6,256 nt of DNA, from assembly GCA_016199425.1 (NCBI GenBank), contig JACQGT010000457.1, positions 1 to 6,256 of the forward strand, in the 5' to 3' direction. Under the pieces are notes generated by a model that was not told where the DNA came from, did no database searches, and saw nothing but the letters and a program-made list of their open reading frames with translations. Below are positions 1 through 6,143 of the stretch, piece by piece. A program made the position numbers and the translations under genes. This DNA is from Chloroflexota bacterium (GTDB lineage: Bacteria; Chloroflexota; Anaerolineae; Caldilineales; Caldilineaceae). Positions within the stretch are counted from its first letter, which is position 1. Each line of letters begins with the position of its first letter.

Positions 1-2
1 CC

Positions 3-65
3 TCTACACCCACACCCACCTCTACTTCCACTACTACGCCAACGGTGACACCTACCCCTGGAGGA
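3..65 (+). other. Thr/Pro-rich linker coding segment
   Basis: In the frame of the downstream hydrolase these bases encode an almost uninterrupted run of Thr, Pro and Ser (motifs such as TPTPTST and TPTVTPTP), followed by a Gly/Ser patch. Linkers of this composition are frequent in cell-surface proteins of Chloroflexota and join independently folded domains. Its presence at the window edge is the main reason for calling the gene 5'-truncated by the window. Confidence 0.75.
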
Positions 66-1304
66 AGCGGCAAAGCCCCCCGCCCCTGGCCTGATACCAC
101 CACTGGGATCCACGTTTTCAACGACCAATTAGCCCCCGGGATGAGCGAGGCCCAATGGCAGTTTGCCACTACCCGCTACGCGGGTACTCAGAAACTACTT
201 CGCTCCGACGCCAATCGACTGCGAACCATCAACCCGGATTTCCTGATCCTCCACTACCGGTTGGGTCACGGCCTGGGCTACCGAGGAATCCAAAATGGCT
301 GTCAGCCCACTGGCGACTGGTTAGCGCTTATCGAAGGGGACAACTGGGTGCAGGAGTGGCCCGGTGACAACGATGTCCTGGAGAACTGGTTCTACCACTG
401 GCCCGAAGCCAGCGCTGCCCGGGTGTTGAACTGCGATTGGGGCTGGTACCTGGCCGAACTTGACGACGCAGCCTGGCGCACCTACTGGCACGGCGAAGTG
501 TTGCGCCAGGTACAGGCCAACGACAACGACGGGGTGTTTATGGACAGCTTGAGCGTGCCCAACTACCTGGGATTCGATCGCTACGTTCCCACTCTTCCCG
601 CAGTTGACAACGCTTTTGAGACAGCCTGGGCAACCCGTATCGAAAACTGGCTTACCTGGCTCCAGGGCCAGTCGTTGGGAGACTACTACCTGATCCCCAA
701 CGTGGGAAGCTGGATCACAAGCCGCGAAACGACCGATTACAGCGCGGCCGACGGGGTGATGATCGAAGGTTTCGCCATCGAGTTGGACGAAAGTCCCTAC
801 AGCCTGGAAGATTGGCGAATGCAAATGAACCGGGCGCTGGGACTGATCTCCCAGGGCAAGGCCATCCTCTCCCAAAGCTACGTCACCGGCGCACAGGAGC
901 GCATGTTCGCCCTGGGTAGTTATCTGCTGATCAAAGGCAACCGCACCTATATCAACATCGACCTGGATATCGAGCCAGAGTGGTGGTCGGAATACGACAT
1001 CCCCATTGGGACGCCCATTGAGAGCGCCGGAAGCGACGTCGGGAACCTGTACGACGCGGAAAACCAGGTCTACCGGCGGGATTTCGACAGCGGCTTCGTG
1101 CTGGTCAACCCCACCAGTCCCTGGGATGGGAGCGGGATCACTTCCACAGTGGACTTGGGTGGCGTCTTCTATCTGGCTCAACCCAGTGGAGGCGGGGCTG
1201 TGCCTGAAAACGGCATTCCCACTGGCACTGTCACCTATCAGGCTGTCACACAAGTCGTATTACCGCCTTACACGGCGGTGGTGCTGCTGAATCAAGAACC
1301 GTAG
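3..1304 (+). CDS. Putative secreted glycoside hydrolase, GHL15-like (5'-partial)
   Basis: This is the 3' part of a gene cut by the left edge. The frame is open from position 3 and its first codons read Ser/Thr/Pro repeats, so the GTG at 45 is an internal codon with no ribosome binding site, not the start. A Thr/Pro linker of this kind usually joins a signal peptide or other domain to an extracellular catalytic domain. Counting the GTG as residue 1, a probable TIM-barrel domain spans about residues 20-315 and a beta-sandwich-like tail about 316-416. Candidate acidic active-site residues sit at strand ends: D167 in GVFMDS and E241 in GVMIEGFA. The overall pattern resembles the hypothetical glycosyl hydrolase group GHL15 (Pfam PF14885), recalled from memory rather than searched. 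It would hydrolyse or bind an unknown polysaccharide outside the cell. The gene ends with tandem TAG TAG stops and converges on the next gene. Function is moderately sure; substrate unknown. Confidence 0.72.
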   Translation, partial: STPTPTSTSTTTPTVTPTPGGSGKAPRPWPDTTTGIHVFNDQLAPGMSEAQWQFATTRYAGTQKLLRSDANRLRTINPDFLILHYRLGHGLGYRGIQNGCQPTGDWLALIEGDNWVQEWPGDNDVLENWFYHWPEASAARVLNCDWGWYLAELDDAAWRTYWHGEVLRQVQANDNDGVFMDSLSVPNYLGFDRYVPTLPAVDNAFETAWATRIENWLTWLQGQSLGDYYLIPNVGSWITSRETTDYSAADGVMIEGFAIELDESPYSLEDWRMQMNRALGLISQGKAILSQSYVTGAQERMFALGSYLLIKGNRTYINIDLDIEPEWWSEYDIPIGTPIESAGSDVGNLYDAENQVYRRDFDSGFVLVNPTSPWDGSGITSTVDLGGVFYLAQPSGGGAVPENGIPTGTVTYQAVTQVVLPPYTAVVLLNQEP

Positions 1305-1392
1305 TAGGGCCGTGACAAGAACGAAACAGAAGATAGGTCTAAATTGATTCAGCGGGTACGCGCTTGCTCTGAAGATTGGGGACACCCCATCA

Positions 1393-1426
1393 AGACCTGC
1401 CAGGTTTCGGAAAACCTGGCAGGTCT
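1393..1426. repeat. Perfect 15-bp palindrome, possible bidirectional terminator
   Basis: AGACCTGCCAGGTTT (1393-1407) and its exact reverse complement (1412-1426) are separated by the tetraloop CGGA. The hairpin lies between two convergent genes, a position suited to ending transcription from both sides. Neither strand has a clear T-run after the stem, so it is not a canonical rho-independent terminator. The high symmetry and the partial extra copy alongside suggest a dispersed palindromic repeat rather than a unique site. Confidence 0.85.
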
Positions 1427-1439
1427 ACGGCAGGTCTAC
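1418..1439. repeat. Tandem 11-bp duplication overlapping a stop codon
   Basis: GGCAGGTCTAC occurs twice head to tail (1418-1428 and 1429-1439). The first copy is part of the right arm of the adjacent 15-bp palindrome. The second copy contains CTA at 1436-1438, which is the TAG stop of the minus-strand 644-residue gene, so the repeat supplies the gene's stop codon. Confidence 0.85.
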
Positions 1440-3370
1440 CACGGCAAGCCATACGACGGCTCGTTGACGTAGCGCGCCGTCGCCAGATCGAGGGTAATCT
1501 CCGTGGCCGGGGGCAGGTGGACGTGCAGGTAGGGGCCGTCGATGGGCTGTTCACGCAGGTCACTCGCCAGGGGCGGCGCGGCGTAATCGTGTTGGCTGCC
1601 TGGATAGTCGCTGCTGCGTTGGGGATAGCGAACGCTGATAAAGCGGTGTTCGCCGAAGCCCCCGGCCTGGATGAGGACGTTGCGCGCCGCAAAAGGGCTG
1701 AGATTGACCAGATGCAGCACCGTGCGCTCGGCCTCCAGGCGCTCCACCAGCGCGGCCACGTCCGCGGGCAGACCGGGGCGCTGGCGGTCCAGGTCGAAAT
1801 AGCGCACCCGGCAATGGAGCAGCCCGCCGTTGTAGATGATCTGGGGCGCACCCAGCGTCAACTGGACCAGCGCCTCTGTCGTCACCGGGTTGAGCTGCTG
1901 CCAGTGGTGGATATTGACCCGCGTCAGGTCGGCCTCATCCTGGCGGATCATCTCCAGGCGGCGGCAGACCTGCTGGTAGCTGGCCTGCAAAATGCGCTCC
2001 GGGTAGTCGGGGTTCTCCCCGGCCAGGAAGCGCAGCCAGGGCTTTTCGTGGCCGCCGTCTTCTTTGTTGTGGAAGGAGACCACCTGCCGCCAGTCCACCG
2101 GCTCGGCGTTGCGCACGCTCTCCACCCGTTCCCAATCCGCTGGTTCGGCGGAGATATTCCAGATGGCCGTGGGATAAACCGGGGCCATCGGCTGATAGTC
2201 AAACCAGCCCGAATCGCTGTAGCGATAGGGGACGAGAAACATACGGGGATCGTCGCCCAGCGCGGAGAACTGGTCCAGCCAATGATGGCCCAGGCTCATC
2301 TGGTCGGCGCGCATTTCGCGCACCTCGCCCAGGGCCATCACCCGGTCAAATTGGGTGCGGGGCAGGTTCAGGTAGTCAGGCTGGCGGGTGAGGAGAAAGG
2401 CGTTGCAGGCGGCGACGGTGGCGGCCATACCGATATTGTAGTAGCCGTGCGGCCAGGCCCAGCCGTAGAGACCGCCGTACCAGCGCCCGTCCATATACTC
2501 GCCGATTGCGCCCGACAGCCCCACGTTATCGGGCAGCAGACCGCCGTTGGCCGCGGCCCGCTGCATCCAGGCGTCCACGTATTCCGTGACCCAATCCCGG
2601 TACTTCTCCGCGCCGGTCAGCAGAAAGGCATTGGCAATCAGACTGGTCGCCATCAGATTGCCCGCCACATCGCCCTTGCCCATGCGCGCCTGCATCACCG
2701 CGCCCATACGCCGGGCCAGTTCCGGGTCCTTCAGATCGTCGTAGTGGCTGACGCCCGGCACATCCTCGTAGGGCAGACCGTAGACCCGCATCCCCGCGGA
2801 CCAGCCGTAGGCGGGCGGCTGCTGGTCCGTGTAGCCCCAGCGGGGACCGCCGCTGCCGTTGTGGGGGGCGCGGATCAGCTTCTTCTTCGGGTCGTAGTTG
2901 GGCGCGTCCGGGTCCTCGTTCAGATAGAGACCGGCGAAGCGCTGCGCCCGTTCCCGGTTGCGTTCGTTGGTGGGGTCGGCCAGGCAGAGCAGGTAGAAGT
3001 AGATGTAGCTCTCGGCCTGGTGGAACTGGTCGTAGCCCCGCTCGTACTCGTTATAGACCGGTCCCAGCGCAGTCAGTTGGCGGGTGATGGCGTCCCACTG
3101 GCGCTGGCCGAGAGTCAGCAGGTGATCGCCGCCGCCCAGCAAATAGAGCAGGGGCCAGTTGTAGCTGCTCTCGTAGAGATCGTCCCCGCCGTCCCGGGAG
3201 TTTTTCCAGGCGTCGCCCCAGATCAGCGCGCCGTCGGAGTGGGTGTACTTCTCCAGAAAGGGATGGACCGACTCGCCCATCACGTCGATCAGCTTGCGTT
3301 CCAGCACGGCCCAGGCGGGTGGTTGGAGAAGGGGGATGTTGGCAGTAACGGTAGGATAAGATGTGGGCAT
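1436..3370 (-). CDS. Uncharacterised 644-aa protein, predicted helical-toroid carbohydrate-active enzyme
   Basis: I do not recognise a named family with certainty. The ATG at 3370 is preferred over an upstream TTG at 3421 because AGGAGA lies 7 nt before it; this gives 644 residues with no signal peptide or membrane segment, so the protein is probably cytoplasmic. Residues about 20-500 are mostly helical and very rich in Trp, Tyr, His and acidic residues, with clusters such as GDAWKNSRDGGDDLYESSYN (52-71), AHNG-like and RWGY (about 168-180), RWYGGLYGWAWPHGYYNIG (296-314) and MSLGHHWLDQF (358-368). This resembles six-hairpin (alpha/alpha)6-toroid glycosidases and lyases. Residues about 505-635 look like a beta-sandwich (VLHLVNLSPF at 551-560, YLHVHLPPATEITLDL at 614-629), a common companion of such toroids. 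Lying downstream of a sugar binding protein and permease, it probably acts on the imported saccharide; this is inference. Its stop codon lies in a repeat. Confidence 0.75.
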   Translation of the reverse strand: MPTSYPTVTANIPLLQPPAWAVLERKLIDVMGESVHPFLEKYTHSDGALIWGDAWKNSRDGGDDLYESSYNWPLLYLLGGGDHLLTLGQRQWDAITRQLTALGPVYNEYERGYDQFHQAESYIYFYLLCLADPTNERNRERAQRFAGLYLNEDPDAPNYDPKKKLIRAPHNGSGGPRWGYTDQQPPAYGWSAGMRVYGLPYEDVPGVSHYDDLKDPELARRMGAVMQARMGKGDVAGNLMATSLIANAFLLTGAEKYRDWVTEYVDAWMQRAAANGGLLPDNVGLSGAIGEYMDGRWYGGLYGWAWPHGYYNIGMAATVAACNAFLLTRQPDYLNLPRTQFDRVMALGEVREMRADQMSLGHHWLDQFSALGDDPRMFLVPYRYSDSGWFDYQPMAPVYPTAIWNISAEPADWERVESVRNAEPVDWRQVVSFHNKEDGGHEKPWLRFLAGENPDYPERILQASYQQVCRRLEMIRQDEADLTRVNIHHWQQLNPVTTEALVQLTLGAPQIIYNGGLLHCRVRYFDLDRQRPGLPADVAALVERLEAERTVLHLVNLSPFAARNVLIQAGGFGEHRFISVRYPQRSSDYPGSQHDYAAPPLASDLREQPIDGPYLHVHLPPATEITLDLATARYVNEPSYGLPW

Positions 3371-3377
3371 AACGCAA

Positions 3378-3383
3378 TCTCCT
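3378..3383 (-). promoter_or_regulatory. Ribosome binding site of the 644-aa protein gene
   Basis: On the minus strand AGGAGA is followed by a 7-nt spacer and ATG. It decides the start at 3370 and rules out the longer TTG-initiated reading, whose extra 17 residues have no ribosome binding site: the bases before the TTG belong to the 3423-3460 hairpin. Confidence 0.85.
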
Positions 3384-3422
3384 AGGTTGGGTATCGACAA
3401 GGAAACGACTGGCAATGACAAA

Positions 3423-3460
3423 CCGCCGACATGAGAAGAGGGGAACTTCTCCGTCGGCGG
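3423..3460. repeat. Long two-step hairpin in the leader of the 644-aa gene
   Basis: CCGCCGAC (3423-3430) pairs perfectly with GTCGGCGG (3453-3460). Inside it GAGAAG (3433-3438) pairs with CTTCTC (3446-3451), with a small AT/C internal loop and a 7-nt apical loop. On the minus strand it lies 53-90 nt before the ATG of the 644-aa gene. It is followed there by TTTGTCATT, too weak a T-run for a standard terminator. It may act as a partial terminator, mRNA stabiliser or attenuator between the binding protein gene and this gene, or be a dispersed repeat. Confidence 0.75.
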
Positions 3461-3495
3461 TCAATATCCTGCATAAACTATATCCAGGAAGTCAC

Positions 3496-3565
3496 CGTAG
3501 GTGGGTTCTCCCGGCAAAAGAGCATTGTCCTCGGTTCAACGAACGCCGGGAGAACCCAACCTACG
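3496..3565. repeat. 20/21-bp inverted repeat just after the binding-protein gene
   Basis: The left arm (3496-3515) and right arm (3545-3565) are complementary over 20 of 21 positions, with a single extra base in the right arm, around a 29-nt loop. It begins 6 nt beyond the stop codon of the minus-strand binding protein gene. Flanking GTCAC copies at 3491-3495 and 3568-3572 could be a 5-bp target duplication. In the transcript it would form a very stable 3' hairpin, which may protect the binding-protein mRNA and lower read-through into the next gene. There is no T-run, so it is not a canonical terminator. Confidence 0.85.
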
Positions 3566-3571
3566 CGGTCA

Positions 3572-5116
3572 CTACTTCTTCTTGTTGACGGCAGCCCAGT
3601 CGTTCAATTGGCGCTGCACTTCGTCGATGATGACCTGGGCGCCGGCGGCATTCAGCCGCTCTTTGGCATCGGCCGCGGCCTCATCCCAACTGACCCAGCC
3701 GTTGGCAATCGGGGCCACCACTTCTTTCCACACGGCTGTGGTCTGGGCGATTTCGGTCTGGATGGGCGTGCGGTCTACCACAAAACCCAGAGCGACAGAC
3801 GGGAACGCGGTGTCGTTCATAACTTTGGTCTTTTCCCAGGCCCCTACCTGCTTGGCGTCCCGGTAGTAGCCGTTGAACTGGTTGCCAAACTCCCAGTCCG
3901 TGTTGGGATCGTAGCCGCTGGTGGCAGCGGTAACGCCTTCGGGGAATCCGAGCACTTTATTGCCTTCGTCTACCCAGACCCAATGCTTGCCCTGGATGCC
4001 GTGGGCCAGCAGGTTGTAGACCTCCACATTTGTGTTGAGCTCCTCCAGTACTTCCATCGCCTTTTCAGGATTCTTGGAGGTCTTGCAGATGGCGTTGAGG
4101 GTGGCGGTTGCGCCGGCGGTGTCAAGAATCAACGGGTCGGTCAAATTCTTGCTGACGAATTCCCAGCCATAGCGGGCCTGATTTTCCACGTCGTTGCCGG
4201 GCTTCTCCACGTGGTAGTTCATGGCGAACTTGCCGGCGCGGAACATCGCGTCCGCCTCGTCCGGCTGTACCGGCTCGGCAGGATAATAGCCGGCGTCGTA
4301 CCATTTCTGGGTCAGTCGCGCCGATTCCTCGTACTCGACCGTATCCAACAGATTGACGACCGTCATCGACTCGTCGTTGGCCTTGACGCCGATAAAGCCG
4401 ATGCCGTCATCCAAGGGATCGTAGCCCCAGTATTGGGTGCGCCACAGATTCAGCCCGCCGCTGATGCTGGTGTAGAGAGGGGTAATGCCTTCGCCCTCTT
4501 TCACCGCCTGCAGGAAGGGCTGCATATCTTCCCAGCGCGTTACGGTGTCCAGGCTGAAGTTGTATTTGTCGAGCAGGTCCTTGCGCACATTCACGCCCCA
4601 GGGCTTGGGGAAAATCTGCTGGTTGATGACGCCGTAGATTTTGCCGTTGACCCGGGCCGCTTCCCAGGTGGTGGGGGGCATACTGGCCCACAGACCGGGC
4701 GCGTGGTCGAGCAGCAGATCGTCCAGGGGCAGGAGCACGCCGTTGGCTACATTGTTGGCGTAGCTGTTGGTCCAGGGCGCGGTGAAGATGACGTCACAGG
4801 CTTCACCGGCCGCCAGCCGTAACTGCATTTTGTCGTTGTACGCGCCAAAGTCGATGGGTTCCAATGTCAGATTCACGCCGATCTTGGCGTTGAGAATCTG
4901 GTTGAGGGCATCCTGCACCTCTTTCAGGTCGGCGGGGACGCCGCGGCCGGCGTAGGTGTAAGTGACCGGGACCAGGTCCGCCGCGGGCGCGGGGGCTGCT
5001 TGACCTTCTGCCGGGGCGGCCGCGGGCGCAGGCGCAGCCGGCGCTGGGCACGCGCCCAGGAACAGGGCCGCCACCAGCAGCACGGCCAAGAGTGAATAGA
5101 AACGATTTTTCTTCAT
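3572..5116 (-). CDS. Lipoprotein sugar-binding protein of an LplA-like ABC importer, DUF3502-type C-terminus
   Basis: This 514-residue protein captures an extracellular sugar and delivers it to an ABC permease. The ATG at 5116 is chosen because AAGGAGG lies 8 nt upstream; the open frame extends 26 codons further but that part only translates repeat DNA. A lipoprotein signal is clear: KKNR, hydrophobic stretch 6-22, lipobox LGAC with the lipidated Cys23. An Ala/Pro-rich tether follows (24-46). The family 1 extracellular solute-binding fold covers about 50-380, including LAAGEACDVIFTAPW (101-115) and KIYGVINQQIFPKPWGVNVR (159-178). From about 380 on, features such as TEIAQTTAVWKEV (454-466) and AGAQVIIDEVQRQLNDW (491-507) match the DUF3502 C-terminal domain of LplA-type proteins as I recall it. 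It follows the permease gene by 98 nt on the same strand. Family assignment is firm; the sugar, probably an oligo- or modified saccharide, is unknown. Confidence 0.95.
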   Translation of the reverse strand: MKKNRFYSLLAVLLVAALFLGACPAPAAPAPAAAPAEGQAAPAPAADLVPVTYTYAGRGVPADLKEVQDALNQILNAKIGVNLTLEPIDFGAYNDKMQLRLAAGEACDVIFTAPWTNSYANNVANGVLLPLDDLLLDHAPGLWASMPPTTWEAARVNGKIYGVINQQIFPKPWGVNVRKDLLDKYNFSLDTVTRWEDMQPFLQAVKEGEGITPLYTSISGGLNLWRTQYWGYDPLDDGIGFIGVKANDESMTVVNLLDTVEYEESARLTQKWYDAGYYPAEPVQPDEADAMFRAGKFAMNYHVEKPGNDVENQARYGWEFVSKNLTDPLILDTAGATATLNAICKTSKNPEKAMEVLEELNTNVEVYNLLAHGIQGKHWVWVDEGNKVLGFPEGVTAATSGYDPNTDWEFGNQFNGYYRDAKQVGAWEKTKVMNDTAFPSVALGFVVDRTPIQTEIAQTTAVWKEVVAPIANGWVSWDEAAADAKERLNAAGAQVIIDEVQRQLNDWAAVNKKK

Positions 5117-5124
5117 TGGGTCTT

Positions 5125-5131
5125 CCTCCTT
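5125..5131 (-). promoter_or_regulatory. Ribosome binding site of the binding-protein gene
   Basis: AAGGAGG on the minus strand, an essentially ideal Shine-Dalgarno sequence, lies 8 nt before the ATG at 5116. It fixes the start so that the protein begins directly with a typical lipoprotein signal peptide, and it suggests strong translation, as expected for a binding protein needed in excess over the permease. Confidence 0.92.
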
Positions 5132-5146
5132 GTGGAATGGGATAGT

Positions 5147-5221
5147 GGGATGATGAGGTGGTGGGGTGCTAGGATGATCCGGTGACTGCATCATCTCTTC
5201 ATCCCTTCATCTCATCATCCC
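5147..5221. repeat. Low-complexity GATGA/CATCC region with an 11-bp inverted repeat
   Basis: The gap between permease and binding protein consists largely of GGATGATG-like words on the left and their complements (CATCATCC, CTTCATCC) on the right. The outer arms GGGATGATGAG (5147-5157) and CTCATCATCCC (5211-5221) are exact reverse complements. The right arm covers the end of the permease gene, including its TGA TGA stops. No separate promoter or gene is visible here. Confidence 0.75.
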
Positions 5222-6123
5222 TTCAGTCCGCCGATAGTAATGCCACGCACGAAGTACTTCTGCAAGAGTAGAAACGTAAAGAGAGCGGGTCCAAAGGCCA
5301 GCACGGCCAGAGCCATGCGCGCCGATTGGGTTGGGATGGGTACGCCGGTGGTCTGGGGGTTGGAGGCCAGAAAAGTGATATTGCGCATCAGCACGTAGAG
5401 CAGATATTGCAGGGGGTAGAGGACTGCGTCGTTGATAAAGAGCAAGGCTAAAAACCAGTCGTTCCAATAGCGCAGAACGTAGAAGAGGCCGATTGTCGCC
5501 AGCACCGGCTTGGACAGGGGCAGAACGATGCGAAAGAAGATACGCCACTCCCCCGCGCCGTCGATGCGCGCCGCGTCGAGCAGTTCGGTGGGCAACTGGG
5601 CAAAGGAGGTGCGCAGGATCAGCACATACCAGGCCGTGACCAGATAGGGCAAGATCAACGCCAGAACGTTGTCCTTTAGCCCCAGATAGCGGGTGACCAG
5701 AATGTAAAAGGGCACCATCCCGCCGCTGAAAAGCAGGGTGAAAAAAACGTAGAAGGAGAGAGGCCCGCGCAGGCGAAAGTCCGTGCGGGCCAGGGGCCAG
5801 GCTAGCATAGATGAGAGCAGCAGCCCGACGCCTGTGCCCACAATCGTGACCAGCCCGGTCACGCCATAGGCCTGCAACATCTGGCCCGGCTGCTGCAAAA
5901 TGTATTCGTAGGCCGAGGTGGTGAAGCCGACCGGGTAAAGTTTGTAGCCCTCATTCACCAGGGCCAACTCATCCGAGAGCGAAATCGAAATCACCAGCAG
6001 CATTGGGACGAGGCAGGCCAGACCCAAAAGGATCAACAGGCCGTGGACCAGCCATTGGCTGAGCAACGCCTGGGTTCGATAGCGGTTCCACGACCGGGCA
6101 ACCCGCCGCGTGGTGGTAGTCAT
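5215..6123 (-). CDS. Sugar ABC transporter permease, LplC/YtcP (MalG-type) family
   Basis: This 302-residue inner-membrane protein would form one half of the translocation channel of a CUT1-type sugar importer. The ATG at 6123 is chosen for its GAGGAG upstream; the longer open frame only translates repeat DNA. Six membrane segments are visible at about residues 25-47, 86-110, 122-142, 152-170, 206-227 and 270-288. The EAA loop, which contacts the ATPase, is clear at 180-202 with the core ELLDAARIDGAGEWRIF. Family marks include SGGMVPFYILV (133-143), RYWNDWF (218-224) and the C-terminal end FVRGITIGGLKG. Length and ending are normal, so the gene is complete. The binding protein gene follows on the same strand. 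The partner permease (LplB-like) and ATPase are not in the window; the former may lie upstream past the right edge. Substrate unknown. Confidence 0.95.
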   Translation of the reverse strand: MTTTTRRVARSWNRYRTQALLSQWLVHGLLILLGLACLVPMLLVISISLSDELALVNEGYKLYPVGFTTSAYEYILQQPGQMLQAYGVTGLVTIVGTGVGLLLSSMLAWPLARTDFRLRGPLSFYVFFTLLFSGGMVPFYILVTRYLGLKDNVLALILPYLVTAWYVLILRTSFAQLPTELLDAARIDGAGEWRIFFRIVLPLSKPVLATIGLFYVLRYWNDWFLALLFINDAVLYPLQYLLYVLMRNITFLASNPQTTGVPIPTQSARMALAVLAFGPALFTFLLLQKYFVRGITIGGLKG

Positions 6124-6127
6124 AGCA

Positions 6128-6133
6128 CTCCTC
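6128..6133 (-). promoter_or_regulatory. Ribosome binding site of the permease gene
   Basis: GAGGAG on the minus strand stands 4 nt before the ATG at 6123 (6 nt if only GAGG is counted). The spacing is slightly short, but no competing start with a better site exists upstream, where the DNA is repetitive. Confidence 0.75.
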
Positions 6134-6143
6134 ACAGAAGATC

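Noticed and set aside
45..47. GTG as start of the hydrolase gene
   Set aside because: No Shine-Dalgarno sequence precedes it, and the same frame stays open to the left edge encoding the same Thr/Pro linker, so the true start is outside the window.
321..1253. 310-codon open frame on the minus strand, antisense to the hydrolase
   Set aside because: Composition is that of a reverse-complement shadow and no ribosome binding site or domain is visible; the plus strand encodes a recognisable glycosidase-like protein.
1377..1389. TGGGG-ACA-CCCCA small hairpin as a terminator
   Set aside because: Only 5 bp, no T-run on either strand, and next to a much stronger palindrome.
1376..3385. 669-codon open frame on the plus strand, antisense to the 644-aa gene
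   Set aside because: Low-complexity translation rich in Val, Gly, Ala, Arg and Gln with no domain pattern; it starts inside the palindrome. The minus-strand protein has a good ribosome binding site and folded-protein composition, so this is a codon-bias shadow.
3371..3421. TTG start at 3421 for the 644-aa protein
   Set aside because: The upstream bases belong to the hairpin, while ATG at 3370 has AGGAGA at a 7-nt spacing.
3431..4822. 463-codon open frame on the plus strand, antisense to the binding protein
   Set aside because: No family resemblance, start inside a hairpin, and the opposite strand encodes an unmistakable solute-binding lipoprotein.
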